Assembly: GCA_026874595.1 (NCBI GenBank)
Contig: CM049306.1
Coordinates: 63,742,019-63,806,018 of the forward strand
Length of the DNA: 64,000 nucleotides
Reading direction: 5' to 3'
Origin: Sipunculus nudus
Taxonomy: Eukaryota; Annelida; Sipuncula; Golfingiida; Sipunculidae
Positions 22,571 to 34,271 of the stretch are shown piece after piece. The notes under the pieces were generated by a model. The model ran no database searches, was not told the DNA's origin, and saw only the letters and a list, made by a program, of their open reading frames with translations. How positions within the stretch are numbered: the stretch's first letter is position 1; each line of letters starts with the position of its first letter. A program made the position numbers and the translations under genes.

Positions 22571-22586
22571 GGGGGGGGGGGGGGGG
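22571..22586. repeat. Poly-G run (16 bases)
   Basis: This G run sits in an F1 internal module upstream of AGTGACCTGGAG and GAGCCTC phrases, like those at 34252, 49583 and 50380. Confidence 0.8.
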
Positions 22587-23392
22587 AGGCAATTGGTGAT
22601 GGTGATATGAGAATAACTGTACACCTATCACAGCAGGGGATCTCCCCAAGTCACTGTAACAAATCAGAAACCCTGGCACAGCTGACTTCCAGTGACCTGG
22701 AGTGGGACCCTGCATCTGTAATCTGAAATCAAAGCAAATGACTACAAAAGAGCCTCAAGAAAAAAATCAATAACTAGCTTAATTTTCAAGCTTTTATTTT
22801 CAAATTTCAGATTTAAACAAATTAAATATTTATGTTTACATGCTGTGAAAATTAAATCAATGGTACTTACAGGAAAAAACATGCCATGGTCAAAGTTGGG
22901 CAAAATTTAAGGTACTGATTTTATTTTTATGCTAATAACTTAAAAAATTACAAAATTCAGATCTAATTTTGGGTAAACAATTGAATCTTAATTAAACATA
23001 GCTATATACTTGGGAAAATTGACTTTAGTTTCAAAATTTTTCATGTTAAGGGAGTAAATATTTTTCCTGATTTTTTACAAAGTCCATTATGTTCGGGCCC
23101 ATAACTTAAAGAATTTATACTTAACAGTCTTAATTTCTGGCATGTACATAGGAATTATATAGAGGAGTATATATGATAAATATGAGTTAAAACAGACGAG
23201 TGGTTTTGATATTAGGCAGTCCTGTAGTGTGAAAATAGGTTTTTAATAAAAAATTGAGGTTTTTCCTTAATTTCTCAAAGGAACAAAGTCGCAAAGACCC
23301 AGTTTTCGGCTTGGTAGGAGATCTTGGGGACTTCTTACATTATGCTAAAATTATGGATTCCTAGGTCTTAAGGTTTCCAAATGTGCCACATC

Positions 23393-23475
23393 TATGGACG
23401 GACGGACAGACGGACAGACGGACGGACAATGGATCACGACTATAACTCAGATGACTTATAGTCAGCTGAGCTAAA
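23393..23475 (-). repeat. ACGG microsatellite and F1 right end
   Basis: GGACGGACAGACGG repeats lead into TATAACTCAGATGACTTATA and TCAGCTGAGCTAAAA. The same order recurs near 25672-25768, 33989-34083, 35588-35678, 55979-56058 and 56894-56955. On the minus strand this is the element's 5' end. Confidence 0.75.
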
Positions 23476-23852
23476 AAACAGGCCGTGGCCAAAGCTGGGT
23501 AAAATTTAAGGCACCAATATTTTATTTTTGCTAATATTTTAAAAAAATTTAAAAGATTTTGATCTAATTTTGGGTATACAATTTAATTTTGATTAATTAA
23601 AGTTATATTACTGGAAAAAAAGTTCTTAGTTCTAACATGTTTTGTGTTAAGTGATCAAATATCTTTCCTGATTTTTTACAAAATGCATTATATTTGAGCC
23701 CATAACTTTTTTAAATTATACAATACAAACCTAATTTCTGGCATGTACATAGGAACTATATAGAGAAATATTTATGGCAAATATGGAGAAAAACAAATGA
23801 GTGGTTTTGATATTAGGCGGTCCTGAAGTGTGAAAATATGTTTTTAATCAAA

Positions 23853-25530
23853 CAAGGCCTACAGGCCTAATGCAACCTGTGCAAAGTTTGGGAGTATGAA
23901 TGGAGGTTTATTTTTAAAATTTAATATTGATCCTTTAAAGTCCTGCATATCTACCTTAGTCATTATGATTTCAGCAAAATGGACATTTCGGACCTGTATA
24001 AACCTGCAAAATTTCAGGTGGATAAGTCAAACCACTGCTGAGATATGAGTGATTTTATCCCAAGGCAGATGAACAGATGGACGCTGTGCATAAGTGGTTG
24101 CAGGTGGAGCCACCAGTTTTCCTTATGATGAAGAGCTATGTGAGATCTACACACAAGCAAAATTTTGGCCCAATCGGTCAAATGGTTCCCGAAATATGAG
24201 CTTGGATGTCTGCAGAGTAAACGTGAATGTAGGTGGCGCCACCTGTCATAAAATCGAGAAGGCTGTCCAGGATGTATAAACCTGCAAAATTTCAGGTGGA
24301 TAAGTCACACTACTGCTGAGATACGAGTGATTTTATCCCAAGGCAGATGAACAGATGGACGCTGTGCAAAAATGGCTGCAGGTGGCACCACCATTTTTAG
24401 TGTATGTTATAAAGCTATCAAAGGGCTACATTTGTGCAAAATTTTTAGCCTGATCAGTCAAACGGTTCCCGAGATATGCGGGTTTATGTGTGGAAACAGA
24501 CGCACAAATGGACACTGGGCAGCGAGGAAAGGTTCAGAGGTCGACAAAAAATGAGGGCGCAGCAGTTCACATATGACCTGATGATAAACCCGATTCGCTT
24601 AAAATGCAAACCAAGTTTTTTCAAACAGTTGAAAGATATAGTTCCAATAATCTGGGAATTCTGCATCTAAACATTGTATCTAGACACATTGTCTAGACAC
24701 CCCCCAGAGCCAGGTCAGTTGCCATGGTGATGTCTGGACTCCACCTGTTTGTACTGAGTGACCTCTTGACTTAGCTGCTGAAACTCAGAATGTTGTCAAA
24801 TCTGTTTTCAAATACAGAAAGCCTTTTTCAACTGGCTACAATGCTTTTTAAAACTGTATTTACCCAATCTATTCTTATAAAACTGGCAGAACCCTACCAC
24901 AGAATAATTCTTGTAAAGTTTAAACCAATCAGCTTAATAGTTTCATCATAAATCAGTGTATAAGCTAGAAGAGTTTAAAATTACATTTTCGCTTGTAAAA
25001 AACACGTCAATGTTAGTGGCCCCACCAATACCTCAAAATCAGATATGACATATGTGACAAACATTGGTATAAAATTTGGTGATTATAGCTCTAGCCGTTT
25101 CTGAGATTTTAATTTTAGTGTGCTTTTTTGGACAGATGACTAAGTTCAACCTCCTGTAACTTGGCCAAAAATCTCTGAACTGGAACCAATCGAACAAACT
25201 TGAGAGAGATTGTTCCAGGGATCATTTCTGTGAAATATTGGACAATTTGACTGGACAGGTTCAGAGAAGAAGATTTTTAAAGGTTTTTAAGCTTTTTCTC
25301 TATAAAATCTAAATTAATGCAGATACCCAATAATCAGCTCCAGGGCACCAAGTTTCACATGTGACTAATTCTTACATGTAATTTGGAGCGGCTAGCTCCG
25401 ACTGTTTCTGACTTACAGCCATGGACGGCGGAAAGCCAGTCCTGGACGGCGGACAGCGGACGGTTGACAGCGGACGGCTGATGATGGACGGACGACGCTG
25501 CGCCATCGTATAAGCTCACAGGTTCGCTAA
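23853..25530 (-). mobile_element. F2 Helentron-like element, 1.68 kb, clean insertion
   Basis: The left end is CAAGGCCTACAGGCC and the right end is CACAGGTTCGCTAA. The F1 host reads GTTTTTAATCAAA before it and AAATTGAGGTTTTTCC after it. The uninterrupted form at 33833-33860 is GTTTTTAATAAAAAATTGAG, which fixes both borders and shows no target duplication. The interior has the 140-bp palindrome module (24232-24243) and F2 core modules. GGACGG-type repeats sit before the right end. Confidence 0.78.
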
Positions 25531-26357
25531 AAATTGAGGTTTTTCCTTAATTTCTCAAAAGAACGAAGTCGCAAAGACCCAGTTTTTGGCTTGGTAGGAG
25601 ATCTTGGGGACATCTAACATTATGCTAAATTTTGGATTCCTAGGTCTTACAGTTTCAAAACGTGCCACATCTATGGACAGACGGACGGACGGACGGACAG
25701 ACGGACGGATGGACGACGGACAATGGACCACGACTATAGCTCAGATGACTTAACGTCAGCTGAGCTAAAAACATGCCACAGTCAAAGTTGGGCAAAATTT
25801 AAGATAATGATTTTATATTTAAGCTAATAACTTACCAATTTACAAAATGTTGATCTAATTTCTGGTATACATTTAAAACCAAGTTAAATATGCTTGTTAT
25901 AAGCTCTCTAGCTAAACAAATTATCATGTTAAGTGAGTAAATATATTTCCTGATTTTTAACAAATTGCATTACGGTTTAGTTCATAACTTCATAGATATA
26001 TGCAATCTTGACCCAATTTCTGGCTTGTACATAGGAAATATGCAGCAATTATTATATTAAATATGAATAGATTGACAAGGTGTTTTTCAGGTGTTTTTCC
26101 GAGTGGGAAGTTTTGAAGTATAACAATACATTTTTACTTGAAAACGGAGGTTTTTCCCTAATTTCCTTAAAAAAAGGAACGAAGTCACAGTGACTCAGTT
26201 TCAGGTTTGGTAGGAGAACTAAGGAACATAGAACTCTATGTCGAATTTTGGGTTCATGGGTCTAACAGTTCCAAAACATTCCCTGTTAACAGAGAACGAC
26301 TGATCCGACGGACAAAGGACATCACTATAGCTCAAAAGACTTATGGTCAGCTGAGCA
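25531..26357 (-). mobile_element. F1 remnants with two right ends
   Basis: F1 host sequence resumes after the F2 insertion and reaches a right end at about 25730-25768 (after ACGG repeats). A second F1 module then ends at TATGGTCAGCTGAGCATAT near 26357. There is no coding sequence. The first right end may pair with the left end at 14008 or 14328. Confidence 0.55.
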
Positions 26358-26505
26358 TATAAAAATCAACATGATATATCAAGTTTTAAAAATATTTAAA
26401 GCATATGCAATTATTACAAAATTCACAGCAGTTGTTTGAATCAAATAGCTTAGGCAGCACAGTGCTGGTAGAGAAGAAACCAGACATGGTTAGTTAATCT
26501 TCTAC
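26358..26505. other. Intron between repeat block and exon
   Basis: This short stretch without recognised repeats follows the exon donor on the minus strand. No further exon is seen. Confidence 0.4.
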
Positions 26506-26577
26506 CTGCAAGTGTAGCAGCCGGAGTAGATGTGATTGCAGCGCCCACTGGTGGCCCAGCTGGTTCAAGGATTTTCT
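26506..26577 (-). CDS. Probable linker exon of the WASP-like gene
   Basis: This is a 72-nt candidate exon on the minus strand. It is bounded by GTAACAG| (acceptor at 26579-26578) and CTTGCAG|GTAGAA (donor at 26505-26504). It opens with two bases that complete the codon left by the exon at 44675-44740 (C|AG, Gln). It reads KILEPAGPPVGAAITSTP and more Ala/Thr residues without a stop. It ends with one base (G) that joins the exon at 7870-7981 to give Asp. The composition suits the flexible Pro/Ala-rich linker between the WH1 and CRIB regions of WASP proteins, but the sequence itself carries no recognised domain. It sits in a small repeat-free island just beside the 41-bp minisatellite. Support rests on splice sites and phase, so it could be chance. 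Confidence 0.5.
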
Positions 26578-26843
26578 CTGTTACAGGTCAAAGTTAACAT
26601 GCACCAAAGCCAGACATTAAACAGCTATGAGTGAAGACAACATTGATACCAGAAGTGGTACATTAATACAGCAATGAACTAGACAGTTGATGATGTCTTT
26701 GGTAAAGGGCCAACCACTGATTACTGTTAAAATACAGGTCTTTTTTGTAGAAAGTGATATAATTGGGAAACCGCTGGAGCTTTATGATGTCTTCCTGATT
26801 CCTTATAAAACTGACCATACATAATACCGGCACCTCAAACTGA
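26578..26843. other. Intron upstream of linker exon
   Basis: This apparently unique sequence lies between the exon acceptor and the 41-bp repeat array. A 61-codon minus-strand frame here has no recognisable features. Confidence 0.4.
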
Positions 26844-28437
26844 AACACACCACTAGACCAGTCAGCCTGCCCTCACCAAATCAAAACACACCACTAGACC
26901 AGTCAGCCTGCCCTCACCAAATAAAAACACACCACTAGACCAGTCAGCCTGCCCTCACCAATTCAAAACACACCAATAGACCAGTCAGCCTGCCCTCACC
27001 AATTCAAAACACACCACTAGACCAGTCAGCCTGCCCTCACCAATTCAAAACACACCACTAGACCAGTCAGTCTGCCCTCACCAAATCAAAACACACCACT
27101 AGACCAGGCAGCCTGCCCTCACCAATTCAAAACACACCACTAGACCAGTCAGCCTGCCCTCACCAAATCAAAACACACCACAAGACCAGCCAGTCTGCTC
27201 TCACCAAATCAAAACACACCACAAGACCAGTCAGCCTGCCCTCACCAAATCAAAACACACCACTAGACCAGTCAGCCTGCCCTCACCAAATCAAAACACA
27301 CCACTAGACCAGTCAGCCTGCCCTCACCAATTCAAAACACACCACTAGACCAGTCAGCCTGCCCTCACCAAATCAAAACACACCACTAGACCAGTCAGCC
27401 TGCCCTCACCAAATCAAAACACATCGCTAGACCAGTCAGCTTGCCCTCACCTAATCAAAACACACCACTAGACCAGTCAGCCTGCCCTCACCAAATCAAA
27501 ACACACCACTAGACCAGTCAGCCTGCCCTCACCAAATCAAAACACACCACTAGACCAGTCAGCCTGCCCTCACCAAATCAAAGCAGACTACAAGAGCAAC
27601 CAGTCTGCTCTCACCAATTCAAAACACACCACTAAACCAGTCAGCCTGCCCTCACCAATTCAAAACACACCACTAGACCAGTCAGCCTGCCCTCACCAAT
27701 TCAAAACACACCATTAGACCAGTCAGCCTGCCCTCACCAAATCAAAACACACCACAAGACCAGCCAGCCTGCCCTCACCAAATCAAAACACACTACAAGA
27801 GCAACCAGTCTGCTCTCACCAAATCAACACATACCACAAGACCAGCCAGTCTGCTCACACCAAATCAAAACACACCACAAGAGCAGCCAGCCTGCCCTCA
27901 CCATATCAATACACCACAAGACCAGCCAGTCTTCCCTCATCAAATCAATACACCACAAGACTAGTCAGTCTGACCTAACCAAATCAACACACATCACATG
28001 ACAAGACAGTCTGCTGTCACCAAATCAATGCACACCACAAGACCAGCCAGTCTGCTGTCACCAAATCAACACACATCACAAGACCAGCTAGTCTGCTGTC
28101 ACCAAATCAACACCCATCACTAGACCAGCCAGTCTGCTGTCACCAAATCAACACACATCACAAGACCAGCTAGTCTGCTGTCACCAAATCAACACACACC
28201 ACTAGACCAGCCAGTCTGCTGTCACCAAATCAACACACATCACAAGACCAGCTAGCCTGCTGTCACCAAATCAACACACACTACTAGACCAGCCAGTCTG
28301 CTGTCACCAAATCAACACACATCACAAGACCAGCTAGTCTGCTGTCACCATATCAACACACACCACTAAACCAGCCAGTCTGCTGTCACCAAATCAACGC
28401 ACACCACAAGACCAGCCAGTCTGCTGTCAACAAACCA
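26844..28437. repeat. 41-bp minisatellite, main block
   Basis: About 39 head-to-tail units of 41 bp contain CACCACTAGACCAGTCAGCC, TGCCCTCACC and AAATCAAAACA. To about 27800 the units are homogeneous. From about 28020 they alternate between CATCACAAGACCAGCTAG and CACCACTAGACCAGCCAG forms, giving an 82-bp higher-order unit. A further block lies at 36961-37310. There are no spacers, so it is not a CRISPR array. Confidence 0.95.
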
Positions 28438-28783
28438 AGGGAATGATGCACCAAAGGAAAAATGGGCCTACAGTAAGTGTTATACAAAAGTTACATTTCA
28501 TAAACAAATAATGTGTGAAGGTAATTTAGTTTTCAAAAGTTAAATATATGGCCATATGAGTTAAAAATTAATCCAAGAAATTTTTACCAATATTCCTGAT
28601 TTTAAAACTAAGTTTAACAGTGTTATTCACACCTAGGCCCAGCCAACTTTTAGAGATATGAATAAAATACTACAAAGTATTTATATCTTCTTAAATCTTG
28701 TCAGTTAGCACTTACATTAGATCCTAATATATTTTCACATTTGAATATTAGGATTCCATTCCTCAACATTTTTATCTTTAAAA
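28438..28783. repeat. F1 fragment at the minisatellite edge
   Basis: The sequence matches 31095-31440 (GATGCACCAAGGGAAAA, ATTTCATAAACAAATAATGT and onwards). It starts abruptly at the end of the array, so its own left end is missing. Confidence 0.55.
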
Positions 28784-29035
28784 CAAGGAACCCATGGGTC
28801 ACAGCGCTCAGCTGATCTAGACTGGACTATAAATGTATCATCATTGTGATACTATATTGATTTGATCAAGCTTATGAATATCATGGATATCTTGGGCTAT
28901 TATAAAGGAATATAATGTAATATGCGAGTAAATGATATATGAAATAACCTGACTGATGGATTAATATGGAGTAAAATATTGTGGTTAAACACATGAGAGA
29001 TTAAAATGTAAACTATTATGTAATGTAGATTAAGT

Positions 29036-29150
29036 TTGAGAAGAAGAGGTATTCATGGTTGGTTGATATGATTGAAGAAATTGTTGCAAATAATATTTTG
29101 AGATCTGACCATGGGTTTCCATTGGTTACAGTTCAACAGTTTACACAATT
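29036..29150 (-). pseudogene. Endonuclease-domain remnant (short)
   Basis: The minus-strand translation near 29095-29130 reads GNPWSDLKILFA. This corresponds to WSDHKILLA in the copy at 47091-47348; the catalytic His of the SDH motif is replaced by Leu. Flanking sequence (TTGTTGCAAATAATATTTTG) matches 21735-21755. It is a decayed copy with no start or functional frame. Confidence 0.55.
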
Positions 29151-29657
29151 ATCTAATCAGATCCAATTTATTTATTAAACCTTTCTTTCAATTTTATGAT
29201 ATACATACAGTTGCCATAACGTCCCCACTCCATAGGATGAATGACTTGATGGGTGATTGGGGGGGGGGGGTTTGATGGGAGTTACAATGACTCTGTCTCT
29301 CTATATATATTTTCTTTAATTATTAACTTTCACGCTTTAGCAACAGAACTATTGTTCACAGTGCCAAGGAGCAAGGACTCAGTGGGATGGGGGAAGAGGA
29401 TGCTGGGAGTTACAACAGCCTTGCATATACATACAGGATATGAAATTTTAATCAACAGTGCTTATAAGAAAAATGTTTATTCATGATCATTAAATATCAT
29501 GAATAAAGACAGAAAGATGTAGAAACAAAGCAAATCATTTTTTTCCCATACTACTGAGCCAGGAACAAATTAACAATATTTGCATTAATTCCCTTTTATC
29601 ATTACATATTTTTTTTCCAGGTTTAAAAATGTCACTATACATTTACAATATAACATA

Positions 29658-30527
29658 CTAGCTGATAAACCCGGGCTTTTTACCGCGGTTTGGGAGATAT
29701 ATTTACTGAGATAGTGAATGTTGGCCCATTTTTTATTATAAAAGTTAAAAGAAAATATAGATTTTTAGTGGGATACTCTCAGAATACGATATATACAAAT
29801 AATTTTTACTGTTATTTTGTGGCGCTGTGCTCGTGGCAAAAATCATATCCCGGTATGTTTACCTTAAAGACCTGGTCAGTGATGGTTTACATTGCGAAGC
29901 GGAATGAGACGCGGAGGCATACAGTGTTTCGTATATATTTGACTGGTTTCTATCGTTGGACGTATAAAGAATAGGTAGATGTGAGGAACACATTAAAGAT
30001 TAATTAAATGTACATTGCAAGGAAAATGTTCCTGAAGAACATCGTAAGTAGCAGAAGCGGACCCAGCGGGACTCCATGCAGTGGGTCCGTATCCCATTTT
30101 CAGACCCCCGGCACCAGCCTAGCCCTATTCCTGAAACTGGGACCTTGAATTAGGTTTTGTCATTAATCCTCCTGGGTTGAACTCTCCGTTTCATTAAGCG
30201 AGAAACATACTGACCACGCACGTGGGTCAAATCCCTCATTGAAAGCAAGCATTATTCATATGAACAATAGTCCTTAGTGTTAGAGGTTAAGTGACCACGA
30301 TGCATGCATTCCGGTGATTGCCGAAGGCAGTTCGGCTGTGCTCGGTAAAAAAAAGGGAAAATCACTCAAAATTATATGTATATTAAAAATTTTTTTATTT
30401 TCATATCGCCTATGTCACTGCGGGGATAATAACCTTTAAAATGATGTATGGCACAATATTGTACACAACGCGGTTTTAGAGAACACTGCGAACAAACGTG
30501 AACTGAATTCCTTTTATAAGTATTAGA
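29658..30527. mobile_element. Unclassified insertion, about 0.87 kb
   Basis: It begins CTAGCTGATAAACCCGGGCT and ends near TTTTATAAGTATTAGA. The F1 host reads AATATAACATA before it and a TATATG-type continuation after it, as in the uninterrupted copies near 22128-22150 and 46012-46035. It is richer in G+C and CpG than its surroundings. It contains a hairpin (GCCGAA/TTCGGC, near 30313-30329). A 94-codon frame at 29690-29974 has no recognised domain. It could be a SINE- or LINE-end-like element or another Helitron relative. Confidence 0.45.
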
Positions 30528-30643
30528 TATATGTGACTGTGAATATTTCACACATTTCTAAATTGCATCAACATTCATAGCAAATTAATCTAGTTTATAA
30601 TACCTGTCAACAGAATGGGATGGAGGGAGGAAGGGAGGCATTA

Positions 30644-30647
<4 letters not shown>

Positions 30648-30692
<45 letters not shown>
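30648..30692. repeat. (GA)n microsatellite
   Basis: About 22 GA dinucleotides lie next to the F1b left end at 30701. Confidence 0.95.
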
Positions 30693-30695
<3 letters not shown>

Positions 30696-31465
30696 GTGAA
30701 CTAGTGACCCATGGGCCATGACGCTCAGCTGAATTCAAGGAATGTTGAACAATGAGCAAAATGACTGCCAGAGTGCAAACAAATCATGAATTTTGTGAAG
30801 AGTCCTTAGAAATGGGTTTCAGTGGGCTTTTGAACAGATGACAACTTCATTTGAAGGTCTCATGAATAGAAAAACAAGGGACCCATGGGTCACGTCGCTC
30901 AGCAGAATTTTGGAAAATATTAGTAACTGCAAAATATTTTTTATTTCTTATGGTTTTTCCATGTATATTACCATTTGAAAAGCTAAGAGAAAATGGCCCA
31001 GCTTAAATGAAACTCTGTAAATTATAGAATAATGGACATGAGCTAAAGCATATGGACTGTGTAATAAATGAAACCTTTGCCCTGAAACCATTTAGTGATG
31101 CACCAAGGGAAAAAATGAGCCTATGGTAAGTGTCATATAAAAGTTCAATTTCATAAACAAATAATGTGTAAAGGTAATTAAGTTTTCAAAAGTTAAATAT
31201 ATGGCCATATGAGTTAAAAATTAATCCCACAAAGTTTGACCTATATTCCTAATTTTAAAAACTAGGTTTAACAGTGTTATTCACACCGAGGCCCCGCCAA
31301 CTTTAAGAGATATGAATGAAATGCTACCAAGTATTTATATCTTCTTTAATCTTGTCAGTTAGCACTTACATTAGGTCCTAATATTTTACCATATTTGAAT
31401 ATTAGGATTAAATTCCTAAACATTTTTTTCTTTAAAAAAAATCAAAATTGTCCAAGTCTCAAAAA

Positions 31466-34083
31466 CAAGGGACCTATGGGTCACGACGCTCAGCTGTTAT
31501 ATATGATAAAAAAATATTATTTAGAAATGAGGCACATGCTGGTTTTGTGTGGTAATAAATATAAGCTGTATTATGAGCTGTTGTTGTTTAGCTTATGTAT
31601 GATTTTGATAGTACCTTTGGAGACAGGGTAGAGGATTGATTTCATTTATTTTATTAACAAATGGAGTACTATTGTCACACAGATTTTGACTTGGCCATAT
31701 AACTTATAAGCAGAACATATAATATAAGAGTTTAACTATTTATTAAAAAAAATACAAATATTGTCCCAAATAAAATTTTTTATTAAAAATAATAAGAGAA
31801 TCATATGATTTTTTAAAATGAAATATAACTGATATGATTATTAAAATAATATTAAAGAATATATTCATGAATGCATTCATGAATACATTTTGAAAGTATT
31901 TGCACGAGTATTCATATATTTTCATTTTTACCTGAATTCCCATTCTTTATGCAAGAAATTTTATAATGGAGTACAAAATCATATTCGTATTTAAATACAA
32001 TTACAAAGTATTTGCACCATGTCTGGAATTTATTCAGTTTTCACCAAACAATGATGTTGAGAATCCAGAATATACAAAATTCACACATTTAAATAATGAT
32101 CATAAGTACCTGGTTTTATGGCTTTTATTTATATTAAAAAATAACTGTAAAAAATTCATTTTGGACTAATTCCACATCAATGTACACACTAGACACAGCA
32201 GGAATCTAGATTAATATTATCAACTGCATCTTTGTCTAATTTCCTTCATATGATCCCTAATGATTAGTAATGAATAATAAGATTTACTTCTTTATCATTA
32301 AAATTGAACTGAAAAATGCCATAGGTGACTGCATGGTGTTATTTGGAATATGTGATATTCTACCCATCGATACAAGATTCTTATATCATCAGTAACTGCA
32401 AGTTAATTTCCTGTTATTATAAACTAACAAATTCCTTTTCTATTTTTCTTTAATTTGTTATTAAAAACCAATAAAAATTTATTAATTTATTGTTTTTTGT
32501 TATTTTCTTGGTTAAAACTACTAGATGAGTTGGGTTGGACACCTGGATCAACTGTGGCTTGCCATAAGCTGCCTGGATTCCATGTATGCCTCGCCTCAAG
32601 CGTGCATAATTTGATGAAAGGTCAACAAGGTCAACATACAGGTGACTCAAGAGGGGCTGGAGAGAGCCAAAGTCTGACAGGGTCTCATAAAAATAATTAA
32701 TAAAAGCTACAATTTTTGGCCAATTTCTTTCAGCTTTCTAAACTAAAAAGCTGAAATGCTTATGTGTGCATGATATGAAAATTATATCAACAGTGCTCAC
32801 GGGAAACAAACGTGCCATGGTCACAGTTGGGCAAAATTTAAGGTACTAATTTTATATTTATACTAAATAAAATTTGAAAAATTCAGAACTAATTTTGGGT
32901 ATTCAATTGAATCTTGATTAAATAATGTTACATCCCTGACAAAAAAATCTCTAGCTTCAGCAATGCTCTTGTTAAGGGAGTAAATATATTTCTTGATTTT
33001 TTACAAAGTGCATTATGTTTGGGCCCGTAACTTAAAACAATTACACAATACTGACATCATTCTGGCACGTGCATAGAGAATGAAAAATATGTATATTATT
33101 TATGATTAAAGTCAGATCAGTGGTGTTGATATTAGGCAGTTTTGAAGTGTAACAATGGGTTTTTTATGGAAAAATGAAGTTTTTCATTAATATCTCGAAT
33201 GTCCTAGTGACCAAATTCTTGGCATGGTAGGGCATTTTGGAGACATCTAACTGTATGCCAATTTAAGTAACTTAGAGCTGAAGCTGGGGAGCTGAGCTCT
33301 TGCAAACTGCATAACACTAGCTTGATGTAAACAATATGTTACATGGTGCTTGAAAACTTGATTAAAATCTACAGTTTTTGATCAACTGATTTCAAATTTT
33401 TGGTGTTAACAGTTGAAATGCTAACAAAAACATGCTGTGAAAATTAAATCCACAGTACTTACAGGAAAAAAACGTGCCATGGTCAAAGTTGGGCAAAATT
33501 TAAGGTACCAATTTTTTATTTTTATTAATATTTTAAAAAGTTTAAAAGATTTTCATCTAATTTTGGGTATACAATTTAATTTTGATTAATAAAAGTTATA
33601 TTACTGGAAAAAAGGTCCATAGCATTAACATTTTTTGTGTTAAGTGATCAAATATCTTTTCTGATATTTTACAAAATGCATTATGTTTGGGCCCATAACT
33701 TTTTTAAATTAAATAATACAGATATAATTTCTGGCATGTACATAGGAACTATATAGAGGAATATTTATGGTAAATATGAGGTAAAACAGATGAGTGGTTT
33801 TGATATTAGGCAGTCCTGAAGTGTGAAAATAGGTTTTTAATAAAAAATTGAGGTTTTTCCTTAATTTCTCAAAGGAACGAAGTTGCAAACACCCAGTTTT
33901 CGGCTTGGTAGGAGATCTTGGGGACATCTAACATTATGCCGAATTTTGGATTCCTAGGTCTTACGGTTTCAAAACGTGCCACATCTACGGACGGACGGAT
34001 GGACGGACGGACGGACAGACGGACGGACGACGGACAATGGACCACGACTATAGCTCAGATGACTTATAGTCAGCTGAGCTAAA
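31466..34083 (-). mobile_element. F1 element, inner shell, complete
   Basis: The left end is CAAGGGACCTATGGGTCACG and the right end is TATAGTCAGCTGAGCTAAAA. The host reads GTCCAAGTCTCAAAA before and AAAGAATTT after; the empty counterpart at 20476-20500 is CCAAGTCTCATCAAAAAGAA. The whole 2.6 kb is colinear and nearly identical to 53456-56058, differing mainly in the ACGG microsatellite. There is no coding capacity; frames shared by both copies are repeat translations. Confidence 0.8.
33989..34040. repeat. (GGAC)n/ACGG microsatellite
   Basis: About 50 bases of GGACGGACGG-type repeats lie next to the right end of the inner F1 element. A similar run lies at 35588-35615 for the middle shell. Confidence 0.85.
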
Positions 34084-34251
34084 AAAGAATTTTTTTAACA
34101 TTTAAATTATAAGCTTTGTCTTGTATATTAGTCCTGTGTATCGAAGCGGTGGGTCAGGGAGGGGTCTCTGTTGTTACTATTCATCGCTGAAAAAATGTGA
34201 AATTATAAGATTCATCTTGTTTATAGTACAGGTCTGTCAACAGAATGGGCT

Positions 34252-34271
34252 GGGGGGGGGGGGGGGGGGGG
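34252..34271. repeat. Poly-G run (20 bases)
   Basis: This is the longest G run in the window. It sits in the F1 core module after a TCTGTCAACAGAATGGGCT phrase. Confidence 0.85.

Larger units (their letters stand above)
14008..23475 (-). mobile_element. Composite F1 element holding F1b, F4 and F1
   Basis: The left end is CAAGGGACCCATGGGTCAC at 14008. A right end, TCAGCTGAGCTAAAA, lies at about 23460-23475. The two flanks join as ACAGGAAAA plus ACAGGCCGTGG, resembling uninterrupted F1 core such as 55455-55480 (ACAGGAAAAAAACGTGCC). The right end at about 25768 is followed by a similar core, so the pairing is not certain. Nested inside are a duplicated end, F1b (14635-20244), F4 (15463-17502), an F1 copy and a MITE. 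The size is inflated by these insertions. Confidence 0.5.
28784..30700 (-). mobile_element. F1 element with endonuclease remnant, right end not found
   Basis: The left end is CAAGGAACCCATGGGTCAC then GCTCAGCTGA, inserted in F1 sequence at an A-rich site. It carries an endonuclease fragment (29036-29150), a G run (29261-29270), an unrelated insertion (29658-30527) and a GA microsatellite. It is cut by the F1b element at 30701. A matching right end was not identified. Confidence 0.5.

Noticed and set aside
24094..24670. Small proteins such as those starting MVAGGAT or MAAGGTT
   Set aside because: They translate the GGTGGCGCCACC repeat module and recur in many diverged copies with stops, so they are repeat translations.
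26844..28437. CRISPR array
   Set aside because: Units are contiguous 41-bp repeats with no variable spacers and no cas genes, and the context is animal-like.
29690..29974. 94-codon frame as a gene
   Set aside because: It lies inside an insertion, has no recognised motif, and no splice or promoter evidence.
30170..30250. tRNA gene or tRNA-derived SINE
   Set aside because: GGGTCAAATCCC resembles a B box, but no A box at proper spacing and no cloverleaf could be found.
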